From Cognatishimia coralii (GTDB lineage: Bacteria > Pseudomonadota > Alphaproteobacteria > Rhodobacterales > Rhodobacteraceae): a DNA stretch of 64,000 bases. This document shows positions 15,187-23,823 of the stretch, in pieces. Made by a program: the position numbers and the translations under genes. The first letter of the stretch is position 1; every line of letters starts with the position of its first letter. The notes below the pieces were generated by a model that saw only the letters and a program-made list of their open reading frames with translations, did not search any database and had not been told where the DNA came from. The stretch is from positions 1-64,000 of the forward strand of contig NZ_JBBGAZ010000004.1 in the NCBI RefSeq assembly GCF_037478305.1. The letters are read 5' to 3'.

Positions 15187-15765
15187 ATGGATATTCGCGA
15201 CGACATCCGCGCCTGCCGCATCTGTGGAGAGCGTTTCGCAACCACCCATACCGCGCATGCCCCGCGCCCGGTGGTGTGGTTTCGCCCCTCGGCGCGGCTT
15301 TTGATCTGTGGTCAGGCTCCGGGGGCCAAAGTGCATGAAAGCGGCGTGCCCTTTACCGATCCCTCTGGCGTACGCTTGCGCGATTGGATGGGGGTGGATG
15401 AGGCCACCTTCTATGACCGCGACCGCATTGGCATTCTGCCGATGGCGTTTTGCTTTCCGGGCTATGATACCAAGGGCTCCGATCTGCCGCCTCCACCGAT
15501 CTGTGCCAAGACATGGCGGCAAACGGCGCTGGACATGCTGCCGAACGTCGAGTTGATCCTATTGGTCGGCGGCCACGCTCAGAAATGGCATCTCGGCACC
15601 AAAAACGTCTCCGACACTGTACGCGACTGGCGCGCGCATGGGCCGCGGGTCTTGCCCTTGCCTCATCCGTCCTGGCGCAATACGGCTTGGCTCAAGAAGA
15701 ATCCCTGGTTTGAAGCAGAGCTATTGCCGGTTCTGCGGGCGAGGGTGAAAGAGGTTTTAGCATGA
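15187..15765 (+). CDS. Uracil-DNA glycosylase family protein, probable [4Fe-4S] type
   Basis: A base-excision repair enzyme that removes uracil from DNA. Of 192 residues, the water-activating motif 1 is GQAPGAKVHESGVPFTD (42-58) and the DNA-intercalating motif 2 is HPSWRNT near 160. Four cysteines, C10, C13, C89 and C106, fall where family 4 glycosylases hold a [4Fe-4S] cluster (CxxC near the start, one after the LPMAF strand, one in the following helix). The cluster is an inference from spacing. The start ATG at 15187 is preferred over an in-frame one at 15133. Its stop overlaps the next ATG (ATGA). Confidence 0.85.
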   Translation: MDIRDDIRACRICGERFATTHTAHAPRPVVWFRPSARLLICGQAPGAKVHESGVPFTDPSGVRLRDWMGVDEATFYDRDRIGILPMAFCFPGYDTKGSDLPPPPICAKTWRQTALDMLPNVELILLVGGHAQKWHLGTKNVSDTVRDWRAHGPRVLPLPHPSWRNTAWLKKNPWFEAELLPVLRARVKEVLA

Positions 15766-16550
15766 CCGACACCCCTCTGGACCTTGCCCATGCCGCGATG
15801 GAATCCGCGCCCGAAGACGAGCGCGCGCGCTTGCGGTTTTATGAGCGACTGGCCGATGCAGAGTTGTTCCTCCTCTTGAGCGATGAGGCCACGGGCGAGA
15901 CGATCAAACCCGAGGTTTTCGAGCTGCAGGACGCGAGCTTTGTTTTGGTTTTCGACACAGAAGAGCGTCTTGCCTCTTTCGTTGGAAAGCCCGCGCCTTT
16001 TGCCGCCTTGTCTGGCCGCATGATCGCGCAGATGCTCGCGCCGTCTGGCATCGGCATGGGTGTGAACCTCGAAGTCGCGCCCTCGTCGATCCTGATCCCG
16101 CCTTCTGCCGTTACGTGGCTGGTTGAAACGCTGGACAATGCACCCGATGAGGTGGAACAGAAGCTCTCAGAAGTGACCGCGCCCGCAGGCCTGCCCGAGG
16201 TGCTGATCGAGGCCTTGGACACCAAGCTCTCCACCGCCATGGGTCTGGCGCGCTGGGCCTATCTGGTGGGGACCGTCTGTGAAGCGGGCGGGCGTGGCCA
16301 TATGCTGGGCTTTGTCGGGGCCATCCCCGAAGCGCAGGATGCTTTGGCGAAAGCCGTCTCAGAAGCGCTGAGTTTCACCGGTCTTGAGGCAGGCACTTTG
16401 GATGTCGGCTTCTTTGATGCCGCCCATCCCGTGGCCGCGCAACTCGCGCAGGTCGGCTTGCGCTTTGATTTGCCGCAGCCAGAGGTTCAGACTGAAATGG
16501 TCCCTATGGCCCCAGGCAGCGATCCCGACAAACCGCCGCGCTTGAAATAA
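15762..16550 (+). CDS. SseB family protein
   Basis: A 262-residue cytosolic protein with an N-terminal SseB domain (about 15-115), seen in the motif FYERLADAELFLLLSDE, with FVLVFDTEERLASF and GRMIAQMLAPSGIGMGVN typical of the family. The C-terminal part (about 130-245) looks like a second SseB-like domain (LARWAYLVGTVCEAGGRGHMLGF). Biochemical function is unknown; SseB of E. coli was named for serine sensitivity. It is translationally coupled to the glycosylase gene and is followed by a GAGTATTT composite element. Confidence 0.8.
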   Translation: MTDTPLDLAHAAMESAPEDERARLRFYERLADAELFLLLSDEATGETIKPEVFELQDASFVLVFDTEERLASFVGKPAPFAALSGRMIAQMLAPSGIGMGVNLEVAPSSILIPPSAVTWLVETLDNAPDEVEQKLSEVTAPAGLPEVLIEALDTKLSTAMGLARWAYLVGTVCEAGGRGHMLGFVGAIPEAQDALAKAVSEALSFTGLEAGTLDVGFFDAAHPVAAQLAQVGLRFDLPQPEVQTEMVPMAPGSDPDKPPRLK

Positions 16551-16614
16551 GAGAGGGGCGCTGCCCCTCGGCTCTGTGGGCCTCACCCCGGAGTATTTGG
16601 GGCAAGATGAAAGC
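16551..16614 (+). repeat. GAGTATTT composite element, copy 2
   Basis: Directly after the sseB stop come a GGGGC-GCTG-CCCC hairpin and a GGCTCTGTGGGCC hairpin. CACCCC follows, then GAGTATTTGGGGCAAGATGA ending AAAGC at 16614. The same modules recur at 24601 and (inverted) at 58752-58809. It fills the gap to the convergent ghrA-like gene and probably serves as a 3' end structure. Confidence 0.7.
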
Positions 16615-16616
16615 GC

Positions 16617-17546
16617 TCAGTAGCCTGCTTCGCGGTCGACGAGGTGCAGGAGTGGTTCACCTGCTTCGCCGCGGCGGATGTTTTCGGCGATCACTTCAGA
16701 GGCTGTGATAGCGCGGGTTTCGGCGGCGATATGGGGCGTGACCGTGACCTTTGGGTGCGCCCAATAGGGGTGGTCTTTGGGCAAAGGCTCGATGCGGAAA
16801 ACGTCGAGGGTGGCATGGGCGATCTGGCCTGTGTCGAGCGCGTCAAGCAAGGCTTCGTCGTCGATCAGTGGACCACGACCCGGATTGATGATCCGCGCGC
16901 CTTTAGGCAGCAGATCTAGCGTGTTTGCGTCCAAAAGGTTGGTCGTGGCAGGCGTGTCCGGCAGAAGCAGGATCAGGATTTCAGCTGTCGAAAGCGCGTC
17001 CTCCAGCCCTTCGGCGTCGTGCAGGCAGGTGATGCCTTCGATCTGTTTCGCCCGCCGTGCCCAGCCCGTGACGTTGAACCCCAATGAGGCCAAAGTGGTC
17101 GCACAGGCGGTGCCAAGTTCGCCCAAGCCCAAGACCGTCACATTGCGTTGAGACGCAAGAGGTGGGCAGACTGGAGACCATTCTCCGCCTTGGTGATTAA
17201 TCCAATGATCAATGTCCAAGTGGTAGCGCAGCGTGTGGCCCGTGACCCATTCCACCATGCCCTGCGTCAGCCCCGGATCCACCATCCGGCAAAGAGGTTG
17301 GGTCAGGGTCGTATTGCCCGTAATGGCCTCCACGCCAGCCCAGAGGTTCAGGACCGCTTTGCAGCGCGTATAGGCCGTGAAGTCCTGCAGGTCTGAATTA
17401 GGGGCATAGACAATATAGTCGACATCCTCGGGCGCGTGATCCAGACGCAGATCCACAGCTAGGCCAAATTTCTCAAAGGCCGCGCGCAGGGGCGCTTCAT
17501 AGGTCTCCCAACGCTCAGGCAGGGCCGCGAATTGTACGTTGATCAT
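16617..17546 (-). CDS. ghrA: D-2-hydroxyacid dehydrogenase, glyoxylate/hydroxypyruvate reductase A-like
   Basis: A 309-residue NAD(P)H-dependent reductase resembling GhrA. The Rossmann loop is VLGLGELGTACATTLASLG (about 139-157). The substrate-binding Arg lies in INPGRGPLIDDEALLDAL, and the catalytic His in VTPHIAAET near the C-terminus. GhrA reduces glyoxylate and hydroxypyruvate, but other 2-oxoacids are possible. It overlaps the upstream VOC gene by four bases and appears to be the last gene of the mre operon. Confidence 0.85.
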   Translation of the reverse strand: MINVQFAALPERWETYEAPLRAAFEKFGLAVDLRLDHAPEDVDYIVYAPNSDLQDFTAYTRCKAVLNLWAGVEAITGNTTLTQPLCRMVDPGLTQGMVEWVTGHTLRYHLDIDHWINHQGGEWSPVCPPLASQRNVTVLGLGELGTACATTLASLGFNVTGWARRAKQIEGITCLHDAEGLEDALSTAEILILLLPDTPATTNLLDANTLDLLPKGARIINPGRGPLIDDEALLDALDTGQIAHATLDVFRIEPLPKDHPYWAHPKVTVTPHIAAETRAITASEVIAENIRRGEAGEPLLHLVDREAGY

Positions 17547-17953
17547 GATGCGAAAACTCCAGATGCCTCAGCAAAGCCTTTGACTTCAATCGGGTTGCCT
17601 GAAGGGTCGCGGAAGAACATGGTGCCCTGCTCGCCGGGTTCTCCGGCAAAGCGGACGAAGGGGGCGAGTTCAAATTCCAGGCCTTCCTCAGTGAGACGAT
17701 CCGCCAGCATCTGCCAGTCCTCCATCGGAAGGATCACGCCCATATGGGGCATCGGGACCATATGGTCTCCGACTTTGCCGGTGTTGGTGGTCTCAAACGG
17801 CTTGCCGAGATGCAGGGAAATCTGGTGGCCGAAGAAGTCGAAATCCACCCACGTGTCGGTGCTGCGCCCCTCGGCACAGCCCAGAAGGCCTCCGTAAAAG
17901 GCACGCGCCTCGTCTAGGTCCGTGACGTGATAGGCGAGATGAAAGATCGACAT
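17543..17953 (-). CDS. VOC family (glyoxalase/dioxygenase fold) protein
   Basis: A 136-residue vicinal-oxygen-chelate protein with two beta-alpha-beta-beta-beta modules. The first starts FHLAYHVTDLDEARAFYGGLLG, and the second ends MFFRDPSGNPIEVKGF, where the conserved Glu ligand sits. His residues in HLAYHV and GHQISLHLG are likely metal ligands. The substrate is unknown. It starts 12 bases after rodA and overlaps ghrA, so it is probably read from the cell-shape operon. Confidence 0.82.
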   Translation of the reverse strand: MSIFHLAYHVTDLDEARAFYGGLLGCAEGRSTDTWVDFDFFGHQISLHLGKPFETTNTGKVGDHMVPMPHMGVILPMEDWQMLADRLTEEGLEFELAPFVRFAGEPGEQGTMFFRDPSGNPIEVKGFAEASGVFAS

Positions 17954-17965
17954 GGGGGCTCCTAC

Positions 17966-19105
17966 TTAACGGGGGCGATGCACATGGGCGCTTTGGACAA
18001 TGCCAAAGGCCATCATCAGAACCAGCATTGATGATCCGCCCCAGCTTACCAAGGGCAGCGGCACGCCGACGACGGGGGCCATGCCCATGACCATCGACAT
18101 ATTGACCGCAAAGAACAGAAAGAACGTGCCCGCCATGCCCATTGTCATCAGCGATGAGAAGCGGTCTCGGTTGGAGAGCGCGCTGAGCACGCAGAAGATG
18201 ATGATGAGGGCATAGAGGCTGAGCAAAGAGACAGCGCCTAGGAAGCCGAATTCCTCAGCCAATGTCGTGAAGATAAAGTCGGTGTGTTTTTCTGGCAGAA
18301 AGTTCAGACGGCTTTGCGTGCCTTGCATGAACCCACGCCCGGTCCAGCCGCCAGAGCCCAAAGCGATCTTGGATTGCGTGATGTGATAGCCCGCGCCCAA
18401 AGGATCAGAGGCCGGATCCAGGAACGTATCGATGCGGCGGTATTGATAGTCCTGCAAAAGCTGCCAGCCGGTACCGCGGCTTTGAAAGACCGCGGTGATC
18501 AACCCGATGCCCGCCGTGATCACCACGGCGAAATAGCCCCAATGGACGCCTGCCATAAAGATCACGGTCGCTCCGCCCATCAAGAGCAACAGCGAGGTGC
18601 CAAGATCCGGTTGGCGCAGCACCAGCATCACCGGCACCATGATGATCACAATCGGGATCAAGAGCCACAGCGGATGCGACGTGCGATTAAGCGGCAGCCA
18701 GTCGTAATAGGCCGCCAAGAACATCACCATGGCGATCTTCATCAGCTCTGACGGCTGCAGGCGCATGAAGCCAAGGTCGATCCAGCGCTGGGCCCCCATT
18801 TGCACGGTGCCAAAAAACTCGACCCCGACCAGCAAAAGCAATGCACCGGCGTAGAACACCGCCGAGACATTGCGCCAGAACCAGATAGGCACCATGGCCA
18901 TGCCAAACATCAGGAAGAGCCCCATGGCAAAGCGTTTCATCTGCGCTTCGGCCCATGGGTTAAACGAGCCGCCCGCGACCGAATAGAGCATCAGAAAGCC
19001 GACGCTTGAGACGGCGATCAAGAGGATCACCAAGGCCCAATTGATATAGAAAATCTTCCGCAGCCCCGTGGGGACATGTTTGACCGTATACTCGAGATAA
19101 CTCAT
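17966..19105 (-). CDS. rodA: Rod shape-determining SEDS glycosyltransferase RodA
   Basis: Polymerises lipid II into glycan strands for lateral cell-wall growth with PBP2. The 379-residue polytopic membrane protein belongs to the FtsW/RodA/SpoVE family. Recognisable parts are ALVILLIAVSSVGFLMLYSV (first helix), LRLQPSELMKIAMVMFLAAYY with the conserved QPSE, VLRQPDLGTSLLLL with the essential Asp, QSKIALGSGGWTGRGFMQGT, LPEKHTDFIFTTLAEEFGF and VPLPLVSWGGSSML. It overlaps the mrdA stop by four bases. Confidence 0.96.
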   Translation of the reverse strand: MSYLEYTVKHVPTGLRKIFYINWALVILLIAVSSVGFLMLYSVAGGSFNPWAEAQMKRFAMGLFLMFGMAMVPIWFWRNVSAVFYAGALLLLVGVEFFGTVQMGAQRWIDLGFMRLQPSELMKIAMVMFLAAYYDWLPLNRTSHPLWLLIPIVIIMVPVMLVLRQPDLGTSLLLLMGGATVIFMAGVHWGYFAVVITAGIGLITAVFQSRGTGWQLLQDYQYRRIDTFLDPASDPLGAGYHITQSKIALGSGGWTGRGFMQGTQSRLNFLPEKHTDFIFTTLAEEFGFLGAVSLLSLYALIIIFCVLSALSNRDRFSSLMTMGMAGTFFLFFAVNMSMVMGMAPVVGVPLPLVSWGGSSMLVLMMAFGIVQSAHVHRPR

Positions 19106-21045
19106 GCGCGATCACGCCCGCTGTTGCGCAGCTGCGGATAGTCGCGTTTCAGGCGCGCTTGCTGCAGGCGGATCTTTTCGCGGTCTTTTGTTGGATAGGC
19201 CTCAAGCGGCGGGTCGCCATCATAGAGCGCCTGCAGCGTGATGTCGCGTGCAATGGGCGCGGCTGCGGTAGAACCGCCTCCACCATGTTCCACAACCACG
19301 CAGACCGCGATTTTCGGGTCGTCATAGGGCGCAAAATTCACAAAAAGCGCGTGGTCGCGGCGGTTCCACGGCAGGTCTTCGTTTTTGGTCACGCCTGCTT
19401 CGCGTTCGGCCGCCGTGATGTTGCGGACCTGACTGGTGCCGGTTTTGCCAGCAAGGCGGAACTCGTCTTCGATGATGCGGCTGGAATAGGCCGTGCCCCG
19501 CCGGTGGTTGGACACAGCAAACATGGATTTGCGCACCAGCCGCAGATGGTTTTCATTCACGCCCAGTGGCGAGAGGCCGCGCACCGGTTGCTCGACACCA
19601 TCGACGGATTTCACCAAACGCGGCGCTAGCTGCAATCCAGACGCCAAACGCGCCGTCATCACCGCCAATTGCAGCGGCGAGGCCAGTACAAATCCCTGAC
19701 CAATCGAGGCGTTCACTGTATCGCCGGGTAGCCACGCGGCATCTCTGTTGCGCAGCTTCCAGTCCATCGTCGGTGCAAGCCCCTGCGCAACCGCCGACAT
19801 CGGAATATTGTGGCGCACACCCAGACCCAAACGCCGCGCCATGGCTGAAATCTTCTCGATCCCCACCTTCAGAGCGATCTCATAAAAATAGACGTCACAG
19901 CTCTCGCGCAGCGCGGTCTCGAAATTCACATTCCCATGCCCGCCGCGCTTCCAGCAGTGAAACTTGCGATTGCTGACCTCAAGGTGGCCCGGGCAATAGA
20001 AGGTGTCTTCGCTGTCGATGAGGCCTTCTTCCAGCGCGGCCAGCGCGGTGATCATCTTGAAGGTCGAACCCGGCGGATAGGTGCCTTGCACGGACTTCGT
20101 CGCAAGCGGGCGGTGATCGTTCTCGGTGAGTTTCGAGTAATCCGCGACCGAAATCCCGCGCACAAAGAGGTTGGGATCAAAGGTCGGGGACGAGTTGATC
20201 GACAGGATGTCACCCGTTTTGACGTCCATCACAACGGCCGCTGCGCTTTCCTCTCCGAGGCGCGCTTGTGTATAGGTTTGCAGTTTCTGATCTACAGTCA
20301 GCTGCATATCGGCACCCGCAAGGCCTTCGCGGCGATCCAACTCGCGCATCACGCGGCCGACAGCGTTGACTTCGACCCGCTTGGTGCCGGCTTTGCCACG
20401 CAGGGACTCTTCGCGTTTGGCCTCGATACCGACTTTGCCGATCTGGAAGCGCGGGATCAGCAAGAGCTGATCGGGGTCTTCGATCTTGGACAGGTCATAG
20501 TCCGACACCGGCCCCACATAGCCGATCACATGGGCGAAATCCCCGTCGTGCAGATACCGCCGCGACAGGCCGACCTCGGGGGTGATCCCCGGTAGGGCAG
20601 GCGCATTCACGGCCACGCGCGACATCTCTTCCCAGGAAATCCGTTCCGCCACGGTGACTGGCAAAAACGGCGGCGAGCGTTTCATCTCTGTCATCGCGCG
20701 ATTGAGCGCCGTGGCGTCGAGCTCCACCAGATTGGACAGTTTCGCGATCACCGCATCCACATCACCCGCGTCTTCGCGCACGATGGTGATCCGGTAGCTT
20801 GGTTCATTCACCGCCAAGGTGCGCCCGTTGCGGTCAAAGATCTCTCCGCGGGCGGGCGGGATCAGACGAATATTGATCCGGTTTTCTTCGGCCAAAAGGC
20901 GGAACTCATCGGCTTGGTCCACCTGCAGATGCCGCATGCGCAGACCCAAAACACCCATAAACGCCAATTGCGCACCGCCTAGAAATAGCGCGCGCCGCGT
21001 CATGCGGGCCTGGTTCGCGACGATATCGGCTTGCGTCTTTCTCAT
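19102..21045 (-). CDS. mrdA: Penicillin-binding protein 2 (elongasome transpeptidase)
   Basis: Monofunctional class B transpeptidase that cross-links peptidoglycan in the rod complex. The 647 residues contain an N-terminal membrane anchor (about 17-36), a dimerisation region, and the transpeptidase domain. The catalytic motifs are STFK (in YPPGSTFKMITAL), SCD (in LRESCDVYFYEIA) and KTGTSQ. It is coupled to mreD and rodA by four-base overlaps. The length matches alphaproteobacterial PBP2. Confidence 0.96.
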   Translation of the reverse strand: MRKTQADIVANQARMTRRALFLGGAQLAFMGVLGLRMRHLQVDQADEFRLLAEENRINIRLIPPARGEIFDRNGRTLAVNEPSYRITIVREDAGDVDAVIAKLSNLVELDATALNRAMTEMKRSPPFLPVTVAERISWEEMSRVAVNAPALPGITPEVGLSRRYLHDGDFAHVIGYVGPVSDYDLSKIEDPDQLLLIPRFQIGKVGIEAKREESLRGKAGTKRVEVNAVGRVMRELDRREGLAGADMQLTVDQKLQTYTQARLGEESAAAVVMDVKTGDILSINSSPTFDPNLFVRGISVADYSKLTENDHRPLATKSVQGTYPPGSTFKMITALAALEEGLIDSEDTFYCPGHLEVSNRKFHCWKRGGHGNVNFETALRESCDVYFYEIALKVGIEKISAMARRLGLGVRHNIPMSAVAQGLAPTMDWKLRNRDAAWLPGDTVNASIGQGFVLASPLQLAVMTARLASGLQLAPRLVKSVDGVEQPVRGLSPLGVNENHLRLVRKSMFAVSNHRRGTAYSSRIIEDEFRLAGKTGTSQVRNITAAEREAGVTKNEDLPWNRRDHALFVNFAPYDDPKIAVCVVVEHGGGGSTAAAPIARDITLQALYDGDPPLEAYPTKDREKIRLQQARLKRDYPQLRNSGRDRA

Positions 21046-21581
21046 ACGCGCCCCTGCAGGAGTTCCGGATCCGATGGGTTGATTTTCCGCAAGCCAATGA
21101 AGACGAAAAGCAGGATTGCCACAAGCGGGTAGGCCAGCACGCTCATGATCAGTTGAATAAGCGTGAGCCCTAGGCTTGCGTGATCCAAAAGGAAGATGGT
21201 CTCAAGCAGACGGTTGCCCAGCACAATTGCGGTCATGCCACCCGCCGCCGTCAGCCATTCCACGCTAAACGGCATGTCACGCACGCCTGTTGAGCGATTG
21301 CGCAGGTTCTCGCAGACCAAATAGGTCGCCAAAGCCATCAGGCCGGGCGGGCGCAGGAACACAAAGTCCGCCAGAAGCATCACGCCCGCGATGGCCACAG
21401 GTGGCGCGTAATCCGGGCGACGCAGCACCCAAAGCACGCACATCACCAAGAGCATATCCGGCCCCGTGAAACGACGCGGCACGGTCTCCATCGGCAAGAG
21501 CTGCCAAAAGATCACCAAAAGCGCGAGCGCCACGAATGCCGCGCGCATTAGCCAAAGGCGAGCGGTGAGGTTCTCACTCAT
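21042..21581 (-). CDS. mreD: Rod shape-determining protein MreD
   Basis: Small inner-membrane protein of the MreBCD elongation complex. The 179 residues form about five hydrophobic helices, beginning LWLMRAAFVALALLVIFWQL. The family is weakly conserved, so position between mreC and mrdA is the main evidence. The ATG at 21581 overlaps the mreC stop by eight bases (ATGAGTGA). An in-frame start further upstream at 21599 would lie deeper inside mreC. Confidence 0.9.
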   Translation of the reverse strand: MSENLTARLWLMRAAFVALALLVIFWQLLPMETVPRRFTGPDMLLVMCVLWVLRRPDYAPPVAIAGVMLLADFVFLRPPGLMALATYLVCENLRNRSTGVRDMPFSVEWLTAAGGMTAIVLGNRLLETIFLLDHASLGLTLIQLIMSVLAYPLVAILLFVFIGLRKINPSDPELLQGRV

Positions 21582-22482
21582 CCTCAACCTCTTCGGCAAT
21601 GATGGCAGGTTCGGGATCGGCTAGCTGGTCTGGCGCGATGAGGCCACCAGTGCCTGTGATGCTTTCCTTGCCATGGTCACGCAACACACGCAGGAATTCG
21701 AGCCGTTCATAATCGGCCGAGAGGCGCACGCGCAGACGGCCTCCGGGATCAGAGGCCACGTGGCCGATCAGCAGACCCGAGGGGAAAACTCCGCCATCGC
21801 CAGAGGAAACCACTCGGTCGCCGGGACGCACCTGATCAGGGTTCTCGAGGAAATCAATCACCGGCGCGACGGAGTTATCTCCGACCACCAATGCGGTCTC
21901 TCCCGAAGGCTGGATCGTTGCCGGAATCCGCGAAGAACTATCAGACAACAGCATCACACGGCTGGTCGTATTGCCCACGCCCGAGATCCGGCCCACGAGC
22001 CCAATCCCGTCCATCGCGGCCCAACCGTCGACGATCCCATCGCGGGCACCGATGTTCAGCAACACCGACTGCCGGAACGGAGATCCCGCGTCCGCCAACA
22101 CAACGCCGGTCACAAAGGTCAGTTGCGGATCCAGACGCACATTGTTCAGATCCAAAAGCCGCGCGTTTTCCTGCTCCAATTGCAGAGCTGCCTCTTTCCA
22201 GGCCTTCATCTGCTGAAGCTCACGCCGCAGCTCTTTGTTCTGGTCGACCACACGCTGATAGCTCTGGAATTCGCGGATCAGATTGATCGAGCCGGTGACC
22301 GGCGCCATGGCCCAATCCATCGAGGGCACAAAGCGGTCAATCACCATCGCGCGGAACCGTTCCACGCGCGGGCTGTCGATGCGCCATAAAAGGAAGGTCA
22401 GCAGCAAAATCGCAATCGTAAGCACGTAAAGCAGCCGCTTGAGCGGTGTTACGAAATCCTCCTGATTGCGATCTCGAGCCAT
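21574..22482 (-). CDS. mreC: Rod shape-determining protein MreC
   Basis: A bitopic periplasmic scaffold of the elongasome that activates PBP2-RodA. The 302 residues show one membrane helix (about 17-33, LYVLTIAILLLTFLLW), a coiled coil (about 70-110, YQRVVDQNKELRRELQQMK) and the beta-rich MreC domain with GVVLADAGSPFRQSVLLNIG and GLVGRISGVGNTTSRVMLLSD. The C-terminus is acidic and extended. It lies 93 bases after mreB. Confidence 0.95.
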   Translation of the reverse strand: MARDRNQEDFVTPLKRLLYVLTIAILLLTFLLWRIDSPRVERFRAMVIDRFVPSMDWAMAPVTGSINLIREFQSYQRVVDQNKELRRELQQMKAWKEAALQLEQENARLLDLNNVRLDPQLTFVTGVVLADAGSPFRQSVLLNIGARDGIVDGWAAMDGIGLVGRISGVGNTTSRVMLLSDSSSRIPATIQPSGETALVVGDNSVAPVIDFLENPDQVRPGDRVVSSGDGGVFPSGLLIGHVASDPGGRLRVRLSADYERLEFLRVLRDHGKESITGTGGLIAPDQLADPEPAIIAEEVEDE

Positions 22483-22575
22483 TACGTCTCCGGTCTCAGG
22501 GCCTTACGCCTTCGGCGCATATGTAGCACGGGGTGCGGATTGGCCCAAAACATCGCTGTTTCAGGCCCTTTTTGT

Positions 22576-23616
22576 TTAGCTTTCGTAATCAATCGCGTGG
22601 CGTAGCTGGTTTTCGTATTCCAGCGCTTTACCAGTGCCCAAAGCCACACAGTTGAGGCTTTCGTCTGCGATCGAAACGGCCAGACCGGTCTGCTCACGCA
22701 GCGCCAGATCCAGATCACCCAGCAGAGCACCGCCACCCGTCAGCATCACACCACGGTCAACGATATCTGCTGCCAGATCCGGAGGCGTTGCCTCAAGCGC
22801 GGTCATCACCGCTTCGCAAATCTGCTGCACCGGTTCTGCGAGCGCTTCGGCCACCTGAGCCTGCGAAATCTCGGTTTCCTTCGGCACACCGTTCAGCAAG
22901 TCACGGCCACGTACCAGCATAGAGGCTCCACGGCCGTCATCCGGCATCCGCGCAGTGCCGATGGATGTCTTGATCCGCTCAGCAGAGCTCTCGCCCACAA
23001 GCAAGTTCTGTTGACGACGCAGGTAGGAAATGATCGCCTCATCCATCCGGTCGCCCCCAACGCGGACAGAGCGCGCGTAAACGATGTCACCCAGCGACAG
23101 AACCGCAACCTCGGTGGTCCCGCCGCCGATGTCGACAACCATGTTGCCCGTCGGATCCGTGATCGGCATACCCGCGCCAATGGCGGCTGCAATCGGCTCG
23201 GCAATCAGACCCGCGCGACGGGCGCCCGCCGACAAAACCGACTGACGGATCGCACGTTTCTCAACGGGGGTGGCACCATGAGGCACACAGACGATGATCT
23301 TGGGCTTAGAGAAGGTCGAGCGCTTGTGCACCTTGCGGATGAAGTGTTTGATCATCTCTTCCGCGGTGTCAAAATCCGCGATGACACCTTCGCGCATCGG
23401 ACGGATCGCTTCGATGGATCCAGGCGTCCGGCCCAGCATCAATTTCGCGTCTTCTCCGACGGCCAGAACCTTCTTCACACCATCCTTGACGTGATAGGCC
23501 ACAACCGATGGTTCTGACATGACGACACCTTTGCCTTTGACATAGACCAGCGTGTTCGCCGTGCCCAAATCAATCGCCATGTCTGACGAAAACAGCCCGC
23601 CCAGATTTCCCAGCAT
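22576..23616 (-). CDS. mreB: Rod shape-determining actin homolog MreB
   Basis: Forms membrane-bound actin-like filaments that guide lateral wall synthesis. The 346 residues have the actin phosphate-1 loop DLGTANTLVYVKGKG at about 17, the phosphate-2 loop VVDIGGGTTEVAVLSLG near 165 and the adenosine loop LTGGGALLGDLD near 293. VPHGATPVEKRAIRQS is also typical. It is the first gene of mreB-mreC-mreD-mrdA-rodA and is transcribed away from rlmJ. A possible -10 TATAAC lies at 23678-23683 (minus). Confidence 0.97.
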   Translation of the reverse strand: MLGNLGGLFSSDMAIDLGTANTLVYVKGKGVVMSEPSVVAYHVKDGVKKVLAVGEDAKLMLGRTPGSIEAIRPMREGVIADFDTAEEMIKHFIRKVHKRSTFSKPKIIVCVPHGATPVEKRAIRQSVLSAGARRAGLIAEPIAAAIGAGMPITDPTGNMVVDIGGGTTEVAVLSLGDIVYARSVRVGGDRMDEAIISYLRRQQNLLVGESSAERIKTSIGTARMPDDGRGASMLVRGRDLLNGVPKETEISQAQVAEALAEPVQQICEAVMTALEATPPDLAADIVDRGVMLTGGGALLGDLDLALREQTGLAVSIADESLNCVALGTGKALEYENQLRHAIDYES

Positions 23617-23823
23617 AAAGTCTCGTTCCCCAGTAATGTTTCGGGTCCGCGACTCTGGGACGAGCGCGAACCGCTTTGTTATAGGCGGGCCTTAAGAAAT
23701 GGGGAAGTGAGTCGCTGCGCAAAATCAGCGCGAATCCGCCGCGAAATGGGGTAGGGATGGTGTTTGACACTGTCTTAGGCGGCAAATCTGGCCTATGTGG
23801 GCAGAAAACACGGGGCACGCGCC

